A DNA stretch of 64,000 nucleotides. It comes from Candidatus Rokuibacteriota bacterium (lineage in GTDB: Bacteria > Methylomirabilota > Methylomirabilia > Rokubacteriales > CSP1-6). The DNA lies in assembly GCA_016184125.1 (NCBI GenBank), contig JACPDG010000038.1, positions 62,001-126,000 of the forward strand. Direction: 5' to 3'. Positions within the stretch are counted from its first letter, which is position 1, and every line of letters begins with the position of its first letter. Of the stretch, positions 41,810 to 50,461 are shown piece by piece. The notes under the pieces were generated by a model. That model was not told where the DNA came from, ran no database searches, and worked only from the letters and a program-made list of their open reading frames with translations. Both the position numbers and the translations under genes were made by a program.

Positions 41810-42844
41810 TTGCCCCGCGTGAGCGTCGGCCTGCCCGTCCACAACGGCGAGCGGTTCCTCGCCGAGGCCCTCGGGTCGGTGCTCGCTCAGACGCTGTCGG
41901 ACTTCGAGCTCATCGTCTCCGACAACGCCTCCACCGATCGGACGCCCGAGATCGCGCGGCAGCACGCCGCCCGCGACGCGAGGGTCCGGTACGTGCGGAA
42001 CGACGTCAACATCGGCGCGGCCGGCAACTTCAACCGGACGTTCGCGCTGTCCCGCGCCCCGTACTTCAAGTGGATGGCCCATGACGACGTCTGCGCGCCG
42101 GACTTTCTCCTGCGATGCGTCGAGGTCCTCGATCGCGACCCGTCCGTCGTGCTGTGCTTCCCGCGCCAGGTCGACATCGACGAGACCGGGCGGACGCTCG
42201 GCGCCAACCCCTATCCGCTCGATACGCGGCTCACGAGGCCGCACGAGCGGTTCAGCCAGGTCATGCGCTTCTGGCGCGGTGCGCCGGCCATCTGGGGCGT
42301 CGCGCGGCGCGCGGCGCTTGCCCGGACGCGGCTGATCCAGGACTTCTACGCATCCGACCTGGTGCTGCTGGCCGAGCTGTCGCTCCACGGCCCGTTCCAC
42401 GAGGTGCCGGAAGACCTGCTGCGCCACCGCGAGCATGCCGGGCGCTCGGTCTACACGAGCGACCGGCGCTCATTCTCCACGTGGCTCAACCCGTTGCGCC
42501 GGCGTCCGCGAAGGTTCCCGGCCTGGTCCTGGTTTCTCGGGTACGTCTCCGCCGTCGGGCGCAGCCCGCTCCCCCTCACCGAGCGGACCCGGTGCTGGAT
42601 GCAGGCGGCGCGGTGGTTCCGGTGGCGCTGGCGCGAAGCCGTGGACGATCTCATGGGGGGACTATCGATGCCCCCGACCCTTGTACGAAGGGGGCTCACG
42701 CCCCCCTCGTGCTCCCCCGGCCCCGCGATCGGAAGCGCCCCGGGGGGTGCGCGGCCGCACCCGGGGGACCCGGGGCGCTCCTCGACCTGGGTGGCCCTCC
42801 ATACCTCCCAGCGCTCGGAAGCGCCCCGGGGGATCCAGGGTTGA
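41810..42844 (+). CDS. Family 2 glycosyltransferase with repeat-encoded tail
   Basis: GT-A enzyme with MPRVSVGLPVHNGERFL, IVSDNASTDRT, FKWMAHDDVCAPDFL (DXD-type) and a basic C-terminal region. The native protein ends near residue 281 (WREAVDDL). About 63 more residues (MGGLSMPPTLVRRGL...) come from repeat DNA and end on the start of the next gene (TTGA). I use the TTG at 41810, which gives the standard N-terminus; ATGs upstream lie in repeat. Confidence 0.82.
   Translation: MPRVSVGLPVHNGERFLAEALGSVLAQTLSDFELIVSDNASTDRTPEIARQHAARDARVRYVRNDVNIGAAGNFNRTFALSRAPYFKWMAHDDVCAPDFLLRCVEVLDRDPSVVLCFPRQVDIDETGRTLGANPYPLDTRLTRPHERFSQVMRFWRGAPAIWGVARRAALARTRLIQDFYASDLVLLAELSLHGPFHEVPEDLLRHREHAGRSVYTSDRRSFSTWLNPLRRRPRRFPAWSWFLGYVSAVGRSPLPLTERTRCWMQAARWFRWRWREAVDDLMGGLSMPPTLVRRGLTPPSCSPGPAIGSAPGGARPHPGDPGRSSTWVALHTSQRSEAPRGIQG
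42654..42840 (+). repeat. BHE hairpin repeat with embedded type-3 GC block
   Basis: Hairpin 1 (GGGGGGACTATCGATGCCCCC) is followed by ACGAAGGGGGCTCACGCCCCCCTCGT, CTCCCCCGGCCCCG, and GCGCCCCGGGG...CCGGGGCGC arms with inner GGTGCG-CGGC-CGCACC stem. All inside the glycosyltransferase frame. Confidence 0.8.
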
Positions 42845-44121
42845 CGACGCGGTCGTCGTGTCCCGCGTGCCTCGGGTCCGACGTCTCCGTGTTCCTCGAG
42901 ATCGAGCGCGTCCCGACGCACTGTCACGTGCTCCGCTGGTCGCGCGACGAGGCGGCCGCGGCGCCGCGCGGCGACATCCGCCTCGGCCACTGCCGAGCGT
43001 GCGGCCTGATCTTCAACGTCGCGTTCGATCCCGAGCGGATGAGCTACGCGGGCGCGTACGAGAACTCCCTCGCGTGGTCGCCGCGGTTTTCGGCCTACGC
43101 GCGTGGGCTGGCCACGCGGCTCATCGCGCGCCACGACGTCCGCGGCAAGCGGGTCGTGGAGATCGGCTGCGGTCAGGGCGACTTCCTCGCGCTGCTGTGC
43201 GCCGAGGGCGGCAACCGGGGCATCGGCTTCGATCCGTGCGAGACCGCAGCCCGGGGCGGCCAGCGGCGGACCGACGGCGTGACGATCGTCCGAGAGCCCT
43301 ACTCCGCCGCGGCCGCCGGCGGCGCGCCCGACTTCGTCTGCTGCCGGCACGTCCTCGAGCACATCGCGTCACCCCGGGAGTTCCTCGTGGAGCTCCGCGC
43401 GAGCCTCGGCACACGCGCCGACACGGTCGTCTTCTTCGAGGTCCCGAACGCGCTCGCGACGTTCGAGGACCTCGCGATCTGGGACATCATCTACGAGCAC
43501 TGCTCCTACTTCACCGCGACGTCGCTCCGGCGCGTGTTCGAGGCCGCCGGCTTCGCGGTGCTCGACATCCGCACCGACTTCGAGGAGCAGTTCCTCTCTC
43601 TCGAGGCCGTACCCGTCGTGAGTGGCTCGTCCGATCCCATGGGGGACCTCGACGGGTCCCCCAAGCCCCCCCGACGCTCGGGAGCGGCCCGGGGAACCCG
43701 GGCCGCTCCTCGGGATCGCGCGCGGCCTCTCATCGGGCAGCTCGACGGGTCCCCCGAGCCGCCGCTCAGCAGGCATCTGCGCCGGTTCCAGGCGCGGTTC
43801 CGCCACACCGTCCGGACGTGGGACGACCGTCTGCGCCGTCAGCTCGACGCCGGGAGCCGCGTCGTCGTGTGGGGCGCGGGCTCGAAGGCGGTCACGTTCC
43901 TCAACGTGGTGCCGTCGGCCCGCCGTCTCGAGTACGTCGTCGACATCAACTCGCGCAAGCGGGGCGCGTACGTCCCGGGCACCGGCCAGCAGATGGTCGG
44001 TCCCGACTTCCTCCTCGAGCACCGCCCGGACGTCGTCCTCGTCATGAATCCCGCCTATGCCGCCGAGATCCGCCAGGCGATGGCCGGGCTCGGCATCACC
44101 GCCGACCTCATCGACGTCTGA
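42841..44121 (+). CDS. C-methyltransferase-like protein, paralog 3, with in-frame repeat
   Basis: A 426-residue homolog of the protein at 40500: zinc site CPACLGSD...CRACGLIF, SAM motif VVEIGCGQGDFLALL, IYEHCSYFT, C-terminal VVVWGAGSKAVTFLNVV and VVDINSRKRGAYVPG. Between SAM and C-terminal domains, about 40 residues (SDPMGDLDGSPKPPRRSGAA...) are translated BHE repeat, replacing a linker in the paralog. TTG 42841 overlaps the upstream stop. Domains look intact. Confidence 0.83.
   Translation: MTTRSSCPACLGSDVSVFLEIERVPTHCHVLRWSRDEAAAAPRGDIRLGHCRACGLIFNVAFDPERMSYAGAYENSLAWSPRFSAYARGLATRLIARHDVRGKRVVEIGCGQGDFLALLCAEGGNRGIGFDPCETAARGGQRRTDGVTIVREPYSAAAAGGAPDFVCCRHVLEHIASPREFLVELRASLGTRADTVVFFEVPNALATFEDLAIWDIIYEHCSYFTATSLRRVFEAAGFAVLDIRTDFEEQFLSLEAVPVVSGSSDPMGDLDGSPKPPRRSGAARGTRAAPRDRARPLIGQLDGSPEPPLSRHLRRFQARFRHTVRTWDDRLRRQLDAGSRVVVWGAGSKAVTFLNVVPSARRLEYVVDINSRKRGAYVPGTGQQMVGPDFLLEHRPDVVLVMNPAYAAEIRQAMAGLGITADLIDV
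43637..43770 (+). repeat. BHE hairpin repeat inside a coding sequence
   Basis: GGGGGACCTCGACGGGTCCCCC, spacer AAGCCCCCCCGACGCTCGG, GAGCGGCCCGGGGAACCCGGGCCGCTC. A second CTCGACGGGTCCCCCGAG remnant follows. Reading frame is preserved through the element. Confidence 0.85.
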
Positions 44122-44123
44122 GG

Positions 44124-44318
44124 GAAGTGGGGGCCCCGAAATGGCCCCCCACGATCGCACGAAGGGGGCTGACGCCCCCCTCGGACTCCCCCGGCCCCCG
44201 CGCTCGGAAGCGCCCTGGGCGGTGCGCGGACGCACCGGTGGGATCCGGGGCGCTCCTCGATCACCAGATCCGTTCGCAGGATCTGAAACTGCCCCGGCCG
44301 TCCGGGGACACAGGACCC
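44124..44318 (+). repeat. BHE and type-3 repeat cluster
   Basis: GGGGGCCCCGAAATGGCCCCCC starts 6 bases after the previous stop. It is followed by GGGGGCTGACGCCCCCC, CTCCCCCGGCCCCCGCGCTCGG, inner stem GGTGCG-CGGA-CGCACC, and the degenerate tail GATCCGTTCGCAGG. Confidence 0.75.
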
Positions 44319-45917
44319 ATGCCAGGCACCCCACCCGATTCAGAGATCATCGTCCGCGCCGCGACCGGCGTCGCTCCCGACTGCGATCTTGGGGGGCCCC
44401 GACATGGCCCCCCAAACCCCCCAGCGTTCGCCGGGCCTGGGGTGAACCCAGGCCCGGCTCCACACGCCGATTCGTCCACCGGCAGTGAGCCCATCTTTGC
44501 CGGAGTCCGCTGGACGGCCGTCGGACACGTCGTGGGCCAGCTCCTGCGCTTCGGCGTCTCGCTCGTGCTCGCGCGCCTCCTGGCCCCGGAAGACTTCGGT
44601 CTCCTCGGGATGGCCGTCGTGATCACCGGGTTCGTGGGGCTGTTCCAGACCCTCGGGACCCACGGAGCGGTCATCCAGCGCAAGGAGCTGTCCGCCGCGT
44701 TCGTGAACAGCGTCGCGACGGTCAACGTCGCGATGGGCGCGGCGTTGACCTGCATCCTGGTCCTCGCGGCGCCGCTCGTGGCCCACGCCTACCAGAACGA
44801 GGCGGTGGCGGGCATCGTCCGCACGCTCTCGTTCATCTTCCTGATCTCCTCCTTCGGAATCGTCCACAGCTCGCTGCTGAACCGGGACCTGCGCTTCAAC
44901 CGCCTGGTCGGCATCGAGCTGACCGCGACCGCGATGCAGGCCGTCGCCGCGGTCACGCTCGCCTCGTTCGGCTTCAAGGTGTGGGCGCTCGTGACCGGCA
45001 ACCTGGTGGCCGCCACGGTGACCATGTCCCTGCTGCAGCTCGCCTCGCCCTGGCGCGTCCGGTGGGGCGTCGCGTGGCCCGAGCTCCGCGGCGTCTGGGG
45101 CTTCAGCCTGCACCTCACGGGCGTCAACACCCTCGACTACGCGTTCAAGAACGCCGACAAGCTCGTGATCGCCACGTTCCTCGGCCCCGATGCCCTCGGC
45201 TACTACTGGCTCGCCTACAGCCTCTGCATGCTTCCGGCCGACGCGCTCACCCGCATCCTGGGCCGGGTGCTGTTCGCCGCCTTCTCGCGCATCCAGGACG
45301 ACGACGCCGAGCTCCGCCGCGCGGTCCTCCGGACCACCGGCGTGACCATGGTCATCGTCATGCCGATGATGGCGGGCCTGGCGGCCGTCGCGGGCCCGTT
45401 CGCGGCCGGCGCGCTCGGTGACAAGTGGGCGCCGATCGCCCCGCTGATCGTGGCGCTCGTCCCGATCGGCGTGCTGACCTCGCTCTCCGCGCCGACCGCG
45501 AACCTCTACCTCGCCAAGGGGAAGAGCCACTGGCTCTTCTGGTGGAACCTCACCTCCGGGACCGTCGTCGTCGCGAGCGTCTTCGCGGGCGTTCCGTGGG
45601 GGCTGCTCGGCGTCGCGGGGGCGTACGCGGCCGTCATGATCCCGCTGACCGCGGTCTTCCTCCTGTTCCCCTTCCGGCTGATCCAGCTCAGCATGTCGGA
45701 GCTGCTGCGGGCCATGGCGCCGATCGCGACCGGCACGGGGTTCATGGTCGTGCTCGTCGTCGCGACCCGGATGGCGCTCGAAGCCGCCGGCTTCCGTCCG
45801 CTCACGGTGCTGGCGCTGACCGTGCCCGTCGGGCCGGTCGCCTACGGGCTCGCGATGCTGGTCCTGCGCCCGCGCGCATTCGGCGATCTGCAGCGGATCG
45901 TGAGCCGGACCTCATGA
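44319..45917 (+). CDS. Polysaccharide flippase, Wzx/MviN-like
   Basis: Moves lipid-linked repeat units across the inner membrane. The 532-residue protein has about 12 predicted helices beginning at GVRWTAVGHVVGQLLRF; RLLAPEDFGLLGMAVV and LDYAFKNADKLVIATFLGP are typical of the polysaccharide transporter family. The N-terminus from ATG 44319 includes about 20 plain residues, then about 30 encoded by a BHE copy. No alternative ATG exists between repeat and first helix, so the true start is uncertain. Confidence 0.85.
   Translation: MPGTPPDSEIIVRAATGVAPDCDLGGPRHGPPNPPAFAGPGVNPGPAPHADSSTGSEPIFAGVRWTAVGHVVGQLLRFGVSLVLARLLAPEDFGLLGMAVVITGFVGLFQTLGTHGAVIQRKELSAAFVNSVATVNVAMGAALTCILVLAAPLVAHAYQNEAVAGIVRTLSFIFLISSFGIVHSSLLNRDLRFNRLVGIELTATAMQAVAAVTLASFGFKVWALVTGNLVAATVTMSLLQLASPWRVRWGVAWPELRGVWGFSLHLTGVNTLDYAFKNADKLVIATFLGPDALGYYWLAYSLCMLPADALTRILGRVLFAAFSRIQDDDAELRRAVLRTTGVTMVIVMPMMAGLAAVAGPFAAGALGDKWAPIAPLIVALVPIGVLTSLSAPTANLYLAKGKSHWLFWWNLTSGTVVVASVFAGVPWGLLGVAGAYAAVMIPLTAVFLLFPFRLIQLSMSELLRAMAPIATGTGFMVVLVVATRMALEAAGFRPLTVLALTVPVGPVAYGLAMLVLRPRAFGDLQRIVSRTS
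44389..44480 (+). repeat. BHE hairpin repeat in the flippase N-terminal region
   Basis: GGGGGGCCCCGACATGGCCCCCC, spacer AAACCCCCCAGCGTTCG, GGGCCTGGGGTGAACCCAGGCCC (a third stem variant), tail GATTCGTCCACCGGC. Confidence 0.82.
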
Positions 45918-47077
45918 ACATCCTTCTCGTCACCCCGTTCCAGCTCACCGACGTCGGCGGCGTGAGCACCGCCGTCGTGAGCCTGATGCGCGAGTTCGAG
46001 AAGCGCGGGCACCGGACGTCGGTGCTCGTCCCCGGCGAAGGCCACGGGATGCGGCGCCGCGTGGACGGCTGTGGGCGCACCGTCCACGCGATGTACCTGA
46101 GGCCCCCGTACTGTCCCGCCGCGGTGCTCCGCGGGCTCGTCGGGTTCTGCCTGTTCTTCGGGCTCACGCTGTGGCAGCTCGCTCGCTTGGTGCGCCGGGA
46201 GCGGATCGACGTGGTCGCGGTCCAGTATCCGCTGCCGTGGGTCTTCTACTTCGCGGTGCTGCGCTGCGTCTCGTCCTTCCAGCTCGTCGTCACGTACCAG
46301 GGCAGCGACGCGCACGACCTGTCCCGCTGGAGCCCGATCGACCGGCAGCTCGTCGGGTTCCTGCTCGCGCGGGCCGACAGCGTCACGGCCGTCTCGCAGA
46401 GCCTCCTGGACGAGGTCGCGGCCGCCTTCCCGCGGCTGCGCCTCGCCCACACGCGGCTCATCTCGAACGGCGCGCCGTTCGACCTGATCCCGGCCGCCGA
46501 CGGCAGCCATGCGCCGCCCGCGGCCGTCGCGGGCGACTACGTGTTGTTCGTCGGTCACCTCGTTCACCGCAAGGGGCTCGACGTCGTCCTCGATGCCCTC
46601 CGCTTCGCGCACGAGCAGGGATGCCGGCTGCACCTCGTGGTCGCCGGTGACGGGCCGGAGCGTCCGGCGCTCGAACGGCAGGCCGCGGGCGCGGGACTGG
46701 CGGACCACGTGCACTTCGCCGGCAACCAGGCACACCCCGCGATCTTCGACCTCTACCGCGGCTGTCTCTTCTTCGTCCTCGCCTCGCGGGCGGAAGGCCG
46801 GCCGCTCGTCATCGCCGAAGCCATGGCGTGCGGCAAGGCCGTCGTCGCGACCAAGGTCGACGGCATCCCCGAGATGGTCGAGGACGGACGGTCGGGCCTC
46901 CTCGTCGACCCCGACGACCCCTGCGCACTGGCTGACGCGATGATCCGTCTCTGCCGGGACGCCGAGCTGCGCGACGCCATCGGGCGCCGCGGCCAGGCCG
47001 TGGCCGAGCGCGAATACGCCTGGAACGGCATCGCCACGCGGTATCTCGAGGTCTTCCGGGAAGTGAGGGCGCGGTGA
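45914..47077 (+). CDS. Family 4 glycosyltransferase
   Basis: A 387-residue GT-B protein: N-terminal FQLTDVGGVSTAVVSLMREF, middle LVVTYQGSDAHDLSRW, donor-binding VLFVGHLVHRKGLDVVLDAL and the EAMACGKAVVATKVDGIPEMV region. Adds a sugar to the growing repeat unit; specificity cannot be read. ATG overlaps the flippase stop (ATGA). Confidence 0.88.
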   Translation: MNILLVTPFQLTDVGGVSTAVVSLMREFEKRGHRTSVLVPGEGHGMRRRVDGCGRTVHAMYLRPPYCPAAVLRGLVGFCLFFGLTLWQLARLVRRERIDVVAVQYPLPWVFYFAVLRCVSSFQLVVTYQGSDAHDLSRWSPIDRQLVGFLLARADSVTAVSQSLLDEVAAAFPRLRLAHTRLISNGAPFDLIPAADGSHAPPAAVAGDYVLFVGHLVHRKGLDVVLDALRFAHEQGCRLHLVVAGDGPERPALERQAAGAGLADHVHFAGNQAHPAIFDLYRGCLFFVLASRAEGRPLVIAEAMACGKAVVATKVDGIPEMVEDGRSGLLVDPDDPCALADAMIRLCRDAELRDAIGRRGQAVAEREYAWNGIATRYLEVFREVRAR

Positions 47078-47922
47078 GCCGCGTGCGTGGACCTCTCGAG
47101 AGCCCCGAGCGGGAGCGCAACGGCCACAACGTCGAGCACATCGTGCGGTACTGGGAGCAGCCCCAGATCTGGGGCGAGCACCTCAACTCCCTCGATCACG
47201 TCCGCGTGCCGGAGACGATCGGGATGATCCCGGCCGCCGCCCGCACGATCGTCGAGGTGGGATGCGGGAACGGGCGGCTGCTCAACCGGACCCCGGCGAC
47301 GTCCCGCCGGGTCGGCGTCGACCTGAGTGCGACCGCGCTCAAGCAGGTGCGCGGCCACGCCATCCAGGCGTCGTGCGATCGGATGCCGCTCGCGACGGGT
47401 GCCGCGGACCTCGTGCTCTGCGCCGACGTGCTGGAGCACCTGCCCGACGACGCCATGCGGGCCACGGCGGAGGAGATGAAGCGCGTGACGAGGCGGTACC
47501 TGCTCATCGGCGTGCCGTTCGAGGAGCGCTTCGAAGCGGGCCGCGTGCGGTGCGCGAGCTGCGGCCACGTGTACAACCAGTTCGGCCACCTCCGTCGCTT
47601 CACCTCCGCGTCGCTCGACCGCCTGTTCCGCGGGTATCGCCCGGTCGCCACCCGCTTCGTCGGAGGCCCGCGGAAGTACTACAGCAGGAGCCTGCTCTGG
47701 ATCCAGCAGCGGCTCGGCCGGACGTACTGGGGCGATGCCCGGGGAGTCGTCTGCCCTTCGTGCGGGAGCACCGACAGTCGCGCCCCGAAGCGGAGGCTCG
47801 ATCAGAAGGTCATCGCGAAGCTCGGCTACCTGGCGAACGAGGCCGTGGATCGCCTGATGCCGGTCCGGTGGAAGCCAGCTCACGAAATCGTCCGTCTCTA
47901 CGAACGTTCCAGGAGGATCTGA
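47074..47922 (+). CDS. SAM-dependent methyltransferase with two CxxC pairs
   Basis: A 282-residue class I methyltransferase: motif I IVEVGCGNGRLLN, ADVLEHLPDDAM, then CASCGHVYNQFGHLRRF and CPSCGSTDS, which could bind zinc. The H-rich FGHLRRF segment is common in EPS methyltransferases. Substrate unknown. GTG overlaps the glycosyltransferase stop. Confidence 0.8.
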   Translation: MSRVRGPLESPERERNGHNVEHIVRYWEQPQIWGEHLNSLDHVRVPETIGMIPAAARTIVEVGCGNGRLLNRTPATSRRVGVDLSATALKQVRGHAIQASCDRMPLATGAADLVLCADVLEHLPDDAMRATAEEMKRVTRRYLLIGVPFEERFEAGRVRCASCGHVYNQFGHLRRFTSASLDRLFRGYRPVATRFVGGPRKYYSRSLLWIQQRLGRTYWGDARGVVCPSCGSTDSRAPKRRLDQKVIAKLGYLANEAVDRLMPVRWKPAHEIVRLYERSRRI

Positions 47923-47927
47923 ACGGA

Positions 47928-49799
47928 ATGTGCGGATTCGCAGCGGTGGTCGGACTGCACGGGAAGGCCGCGGAGCGCTCGACCGCCGTGACCATGGCGG
48001 CGAGCATGGTGCATCGCGGGCCCGACGAGGGCGGGGTCTACGCGTCCGGGCCCGTGGCGCTCGGCTTCCGGCGGCTCAGGATCCTCGACCTGTCGCCGGC
48101 CGGATCCCAGCCGATGGAGAGCGACGACGGGCAGCACGTGATCGTGTTCAACGGCGAGATCTTCAACTACGTCGAGCTGCGCGACGACCTGCGCGCCCGG
48201 GGCCATCGCTTCCGCTCCACCGGTGACACGGAGGTGCTGCTCGCCGCGTACCGCGAGTGGGGTGCCGACTGCCTGCACCGGCTCAACGGCATGTGGGCCT
48301 TCCTCGTGTGGGACCGCCGCCGTCAGACGCTCTTCGGCGCACGCGACCGGTTCGGCGTCAAGCCGCTCTACCTGCACCGGACCCCGACCTGCCTGCTCTT
48401 CGCCTCCGAGATCAAGGCGATCGGGGCGTCCGGCCATTACCAGCCGAGCCCGGACTGGAGCACGGCCGCTCGGTTTCTCCTCGAGGAGCGGCTCGACGAG
48501 GGCACCGAGACGTTCTACGCGGGCGTCGAGCGCATCCCGTCTGGCACGGCGTTCGAGGTCGACACGCACGGCGCCTTCCGGCAGTGGCGCTACTGGTCGC
48601 TCGCTCACCTGCCACGCCAGTCGATCGACGACCCCGTGCGCCCGTTCGCGGAGCTGTTCGAGGACGCGGTTCGCCTCCGCATGCGGAGCGACGTCCCCGT
48701 CGGTGTGAGCCTGTCCGGCGGCCTCGACTCGACGTCGATCGCCTGCGCCGCCGCGCGGCACCGTGGCGACTGCGCCGCCGACAGCACGCACCCGCTGACG
48801 GCGTTCTCGTACGCCTCGCCGGAGTTCGACGAGTCCGCCTACATCGCGGACACGGTGTCCTGGACCGGCATCGACTTCAAGCAGGTGCAGGTCGCCCCGG
48901 TGTCCCTCTGGGACGAGCTGCCGTCCGTCCTGCGGTTCCACGACGAGCCCGTCCACTCGATGACCGCGCTCATCGGCTTCCGGATCATGCGGGCGGCGAG
49001 CGCGAGCGGGGTGAAGGTCGTGCTGAACGGCCAGGGGGCCGACGAGACCCTCGGCGGGTACCCGAGCTACTTCCGGAACTACTGGTACACGCTGCTCAGG
49101 CGGGGCGATCTCGGCCGGCTCTGGACCGAGGTCAACGCCCACGCCGCCTTGCACGGCGGGTCCGCACGGGCCTTGCTGGGCCGGCTCTTCCGCCGTGTCG
49201 TCCAGTCCGAGCTCTGGCGCGCGGGCGGCTATCGCGGGCTCGTCGCCTGGGGGCGGCGCCGGCAGGCGCGACGCCATCCGTGGTTCAGCCCGGACCTCGC
49301 CGACCACCTCGCGCCGGCAGATCGAGAGCCGCTCGACCTCACGCTCGACGGGGCGCTGCTCCGGTCCGTCGAGCAGTCGCCCCTGCCGCTCTACCTGAGG
49401 ATCGAGGACCGCAACTCGATGGCGCACTCGGTCGAGGCGCGCGTGCCGTTCCTCGACTACCGGCTCGTGTCCCTCGCGTTCAACCTCCGCGAGGAGTGGA
49501 AGACCCGAGGACCGTGGAACAAGTACGTGCTGCGGGAGGCGATGCGCGGGCGCATTCCCGAGTCGGTCCGTACGCGGCCCGACAAGATGGGGTTCCCCGT
49601 GCCGAGCCGGACGTGGCTCGCCGGCGACCTGTCGACCGCGGTGCTGGACTTGCTTGGCGATCGGTCGTTCCACGAGCGGGGCATCTTCCGCGCGGATGCG
49701 ATCCGGCGCGACCTCGAACGACACCGCCGCGGAGAGATCGACGTGTCGCAACGCCTGTTCAACATCATCGAGTTCGAGGTGTGGTCCCGTGTGGCCTAG
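47928..49799 (+). CDS. asnB: Asparagine synthase (glutamine-hydrolysing), copy 1
   Basis: A 623-residue class II amidotransferase: catalytic Cys2 (MCGFAAVVG), FNGEIFNYVELRDDL, ARDRFGVKPLYLH, and synthetase P-loop SLSGGLDSTSIA. In EPS loci such enzymes often amidate uronic acids or peptide parts rather than making asparagine; the two sugar dehydrogenases here would supply carboxylates. GGAGG lies upstream of the ATG. Complete and apparently active. Confidence 0.92.
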   Translation: MCGFAAVVGLHGKAAERSTAVTMAASMVHRGPDEGGVYASGPVALGFRRLRILDLSPAGSQPMESDDGQHVIVFNGEIFNYVELRDDLRARGHRFRSTGDTEVLLAAYREWGADCLHRLNGMWAFLVWDRRRQTLFGARDRFGVKPLYLHRTPTCLLFASEIKAIGASGHYQPSPDWSTAARFLLEERLDEGTETFYAGVERIPSGTAFEVDTHGAFRQWRYWSLAHLPRQSIDDPVRPFAELFEDAVRLRMRSDVPVGVSLSGGLDSTSIACAAARHRGDCAADSTHPLTAFSYASPEFDESAYIADTVSWTGIDFKQVQVAPVSLWDELPSVLRFHDEPVHSMTALIGFRIMRAASASGVKVVLNGQGADETLGGYPSYFRNYWYTLLRRGDLGRLWTEVNAHAALHGGSARALLGRLFRRVVQSELWRAGGYRGLVAWGRRRQARRHPWFSPDLADHLAPADREPLDLTLDGALLRSVEQSPLPLYLRIEDRNSMAHSVEARVPFLDYRLVSLAFNLREEWKTRGPWNKYVLREAMRGRIPESVRTRPDKMGFPVPSRTWLAGDLSTAVLDLLGDRSFHERGIFRADAIRRDLERHRRGEIDVSQRLFNIIEFEVWSRVA

Positions 49800-49803
49800 G
49801 GAC

Positions 49804-49885
49804 GTGGGGGGCCCCGAAATGGCCCCCCACACCCCCCAACGCTCGGAGCGCCCCGGGGAACCCGTGGCGCTCCTCGATTCGCTGT
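49804..49885 (+). repeat. BHE hairpin repeat
   Basis: GGGGGGCCCCGAAATGGCCCCCC, spacer ACACCCCCCAACGCTCGG, GAGCGCCCCGGGGAACCCGTGGCGCTC. Starts 5 bases after the asnB stop. No clear tail. Confidence 0.83.
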
Positions 49886-49947
49886 TTCTCCGACAGGCTT
49901 CCAGGCGGACGCGGCGTGCCCCGGGCCTGGCCAGCGCCCGCGCCCGC

Positions 49948-50427
49948 GTGCGACTGCACGCCGTGGCGAGCGTCTGCGCGCTCGTGGCCAGCGCGCTGTC
50001 GGCGTGGTTCGCGTCCGCCCAGCCGCAGGTCCCGATCCAGGCGATCGCCGCCGACCGGAGCGTCATCGAGGCGCAGATCAAGGCCGGCCTCCTGTATGCC
50101 GAGCAGGCCTTCGCCGAGCTCGGGCGCCGGGACGAGGCGGCGCTCGCGAGCGCCGGCCGCCTCGCGTGGGAATCGTACACGATGATGCGGTTCGCGGCGC
50201 AGGGCGTGAGGGTCCTCCACGCGGGCAGGCCCTCGATCCTGGCCGACCCGCTCCTGCTGCTCGCGGCCCGGAACCTGAACCGGGCGCGCGAGATGAACAT
50301 CCGCGCGCGCGCGGACATCGAGAACTCGATCGCCTACCCCGCGAGCCGGACGCGCTACCTCGCGTCTGCGACGCGGAACCTCGGCGAGTCGCTCCGCATC
50401 GTCCGGCAGGCGGCGGAGCTGTTCTGA
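49948..50427 (+). CDS. Small exported helical protein of unknown function
   Basis: A 159-residue protein with an apparent signal peptide (MRLHAVASVCALVASALSAW, cleavage near WFASA-QP) and an alpha-helical rest (VIEAQIKAGLLYAEQAFAELG, ARNLNRAREMNIRARADIENS). I recognise no family. It lies just upstream of the ligase, so a periplasmic role in EPS assembly is possible. Start GTG 49948 is a guess; the frame is open further upstream into repeat. Confidence 0.6.
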   Translation: MRLHAVASVCALVASALSAWFASAQPQVPIQAIAADRSVIEAQIKAGLLYAEQAFAELGRRDEAALASAGRLAWESYTMMRFAAQGVRVLHAGRPSILADPLLLLAARNLNRAREMNIRARADIENSIAYPASRTRYLASATRNLGESLRIVRQAAELF

Positions 50428-50461
50428 TGCCGGCCACTCCGAGCCTCGTGAGGGGGATCCC

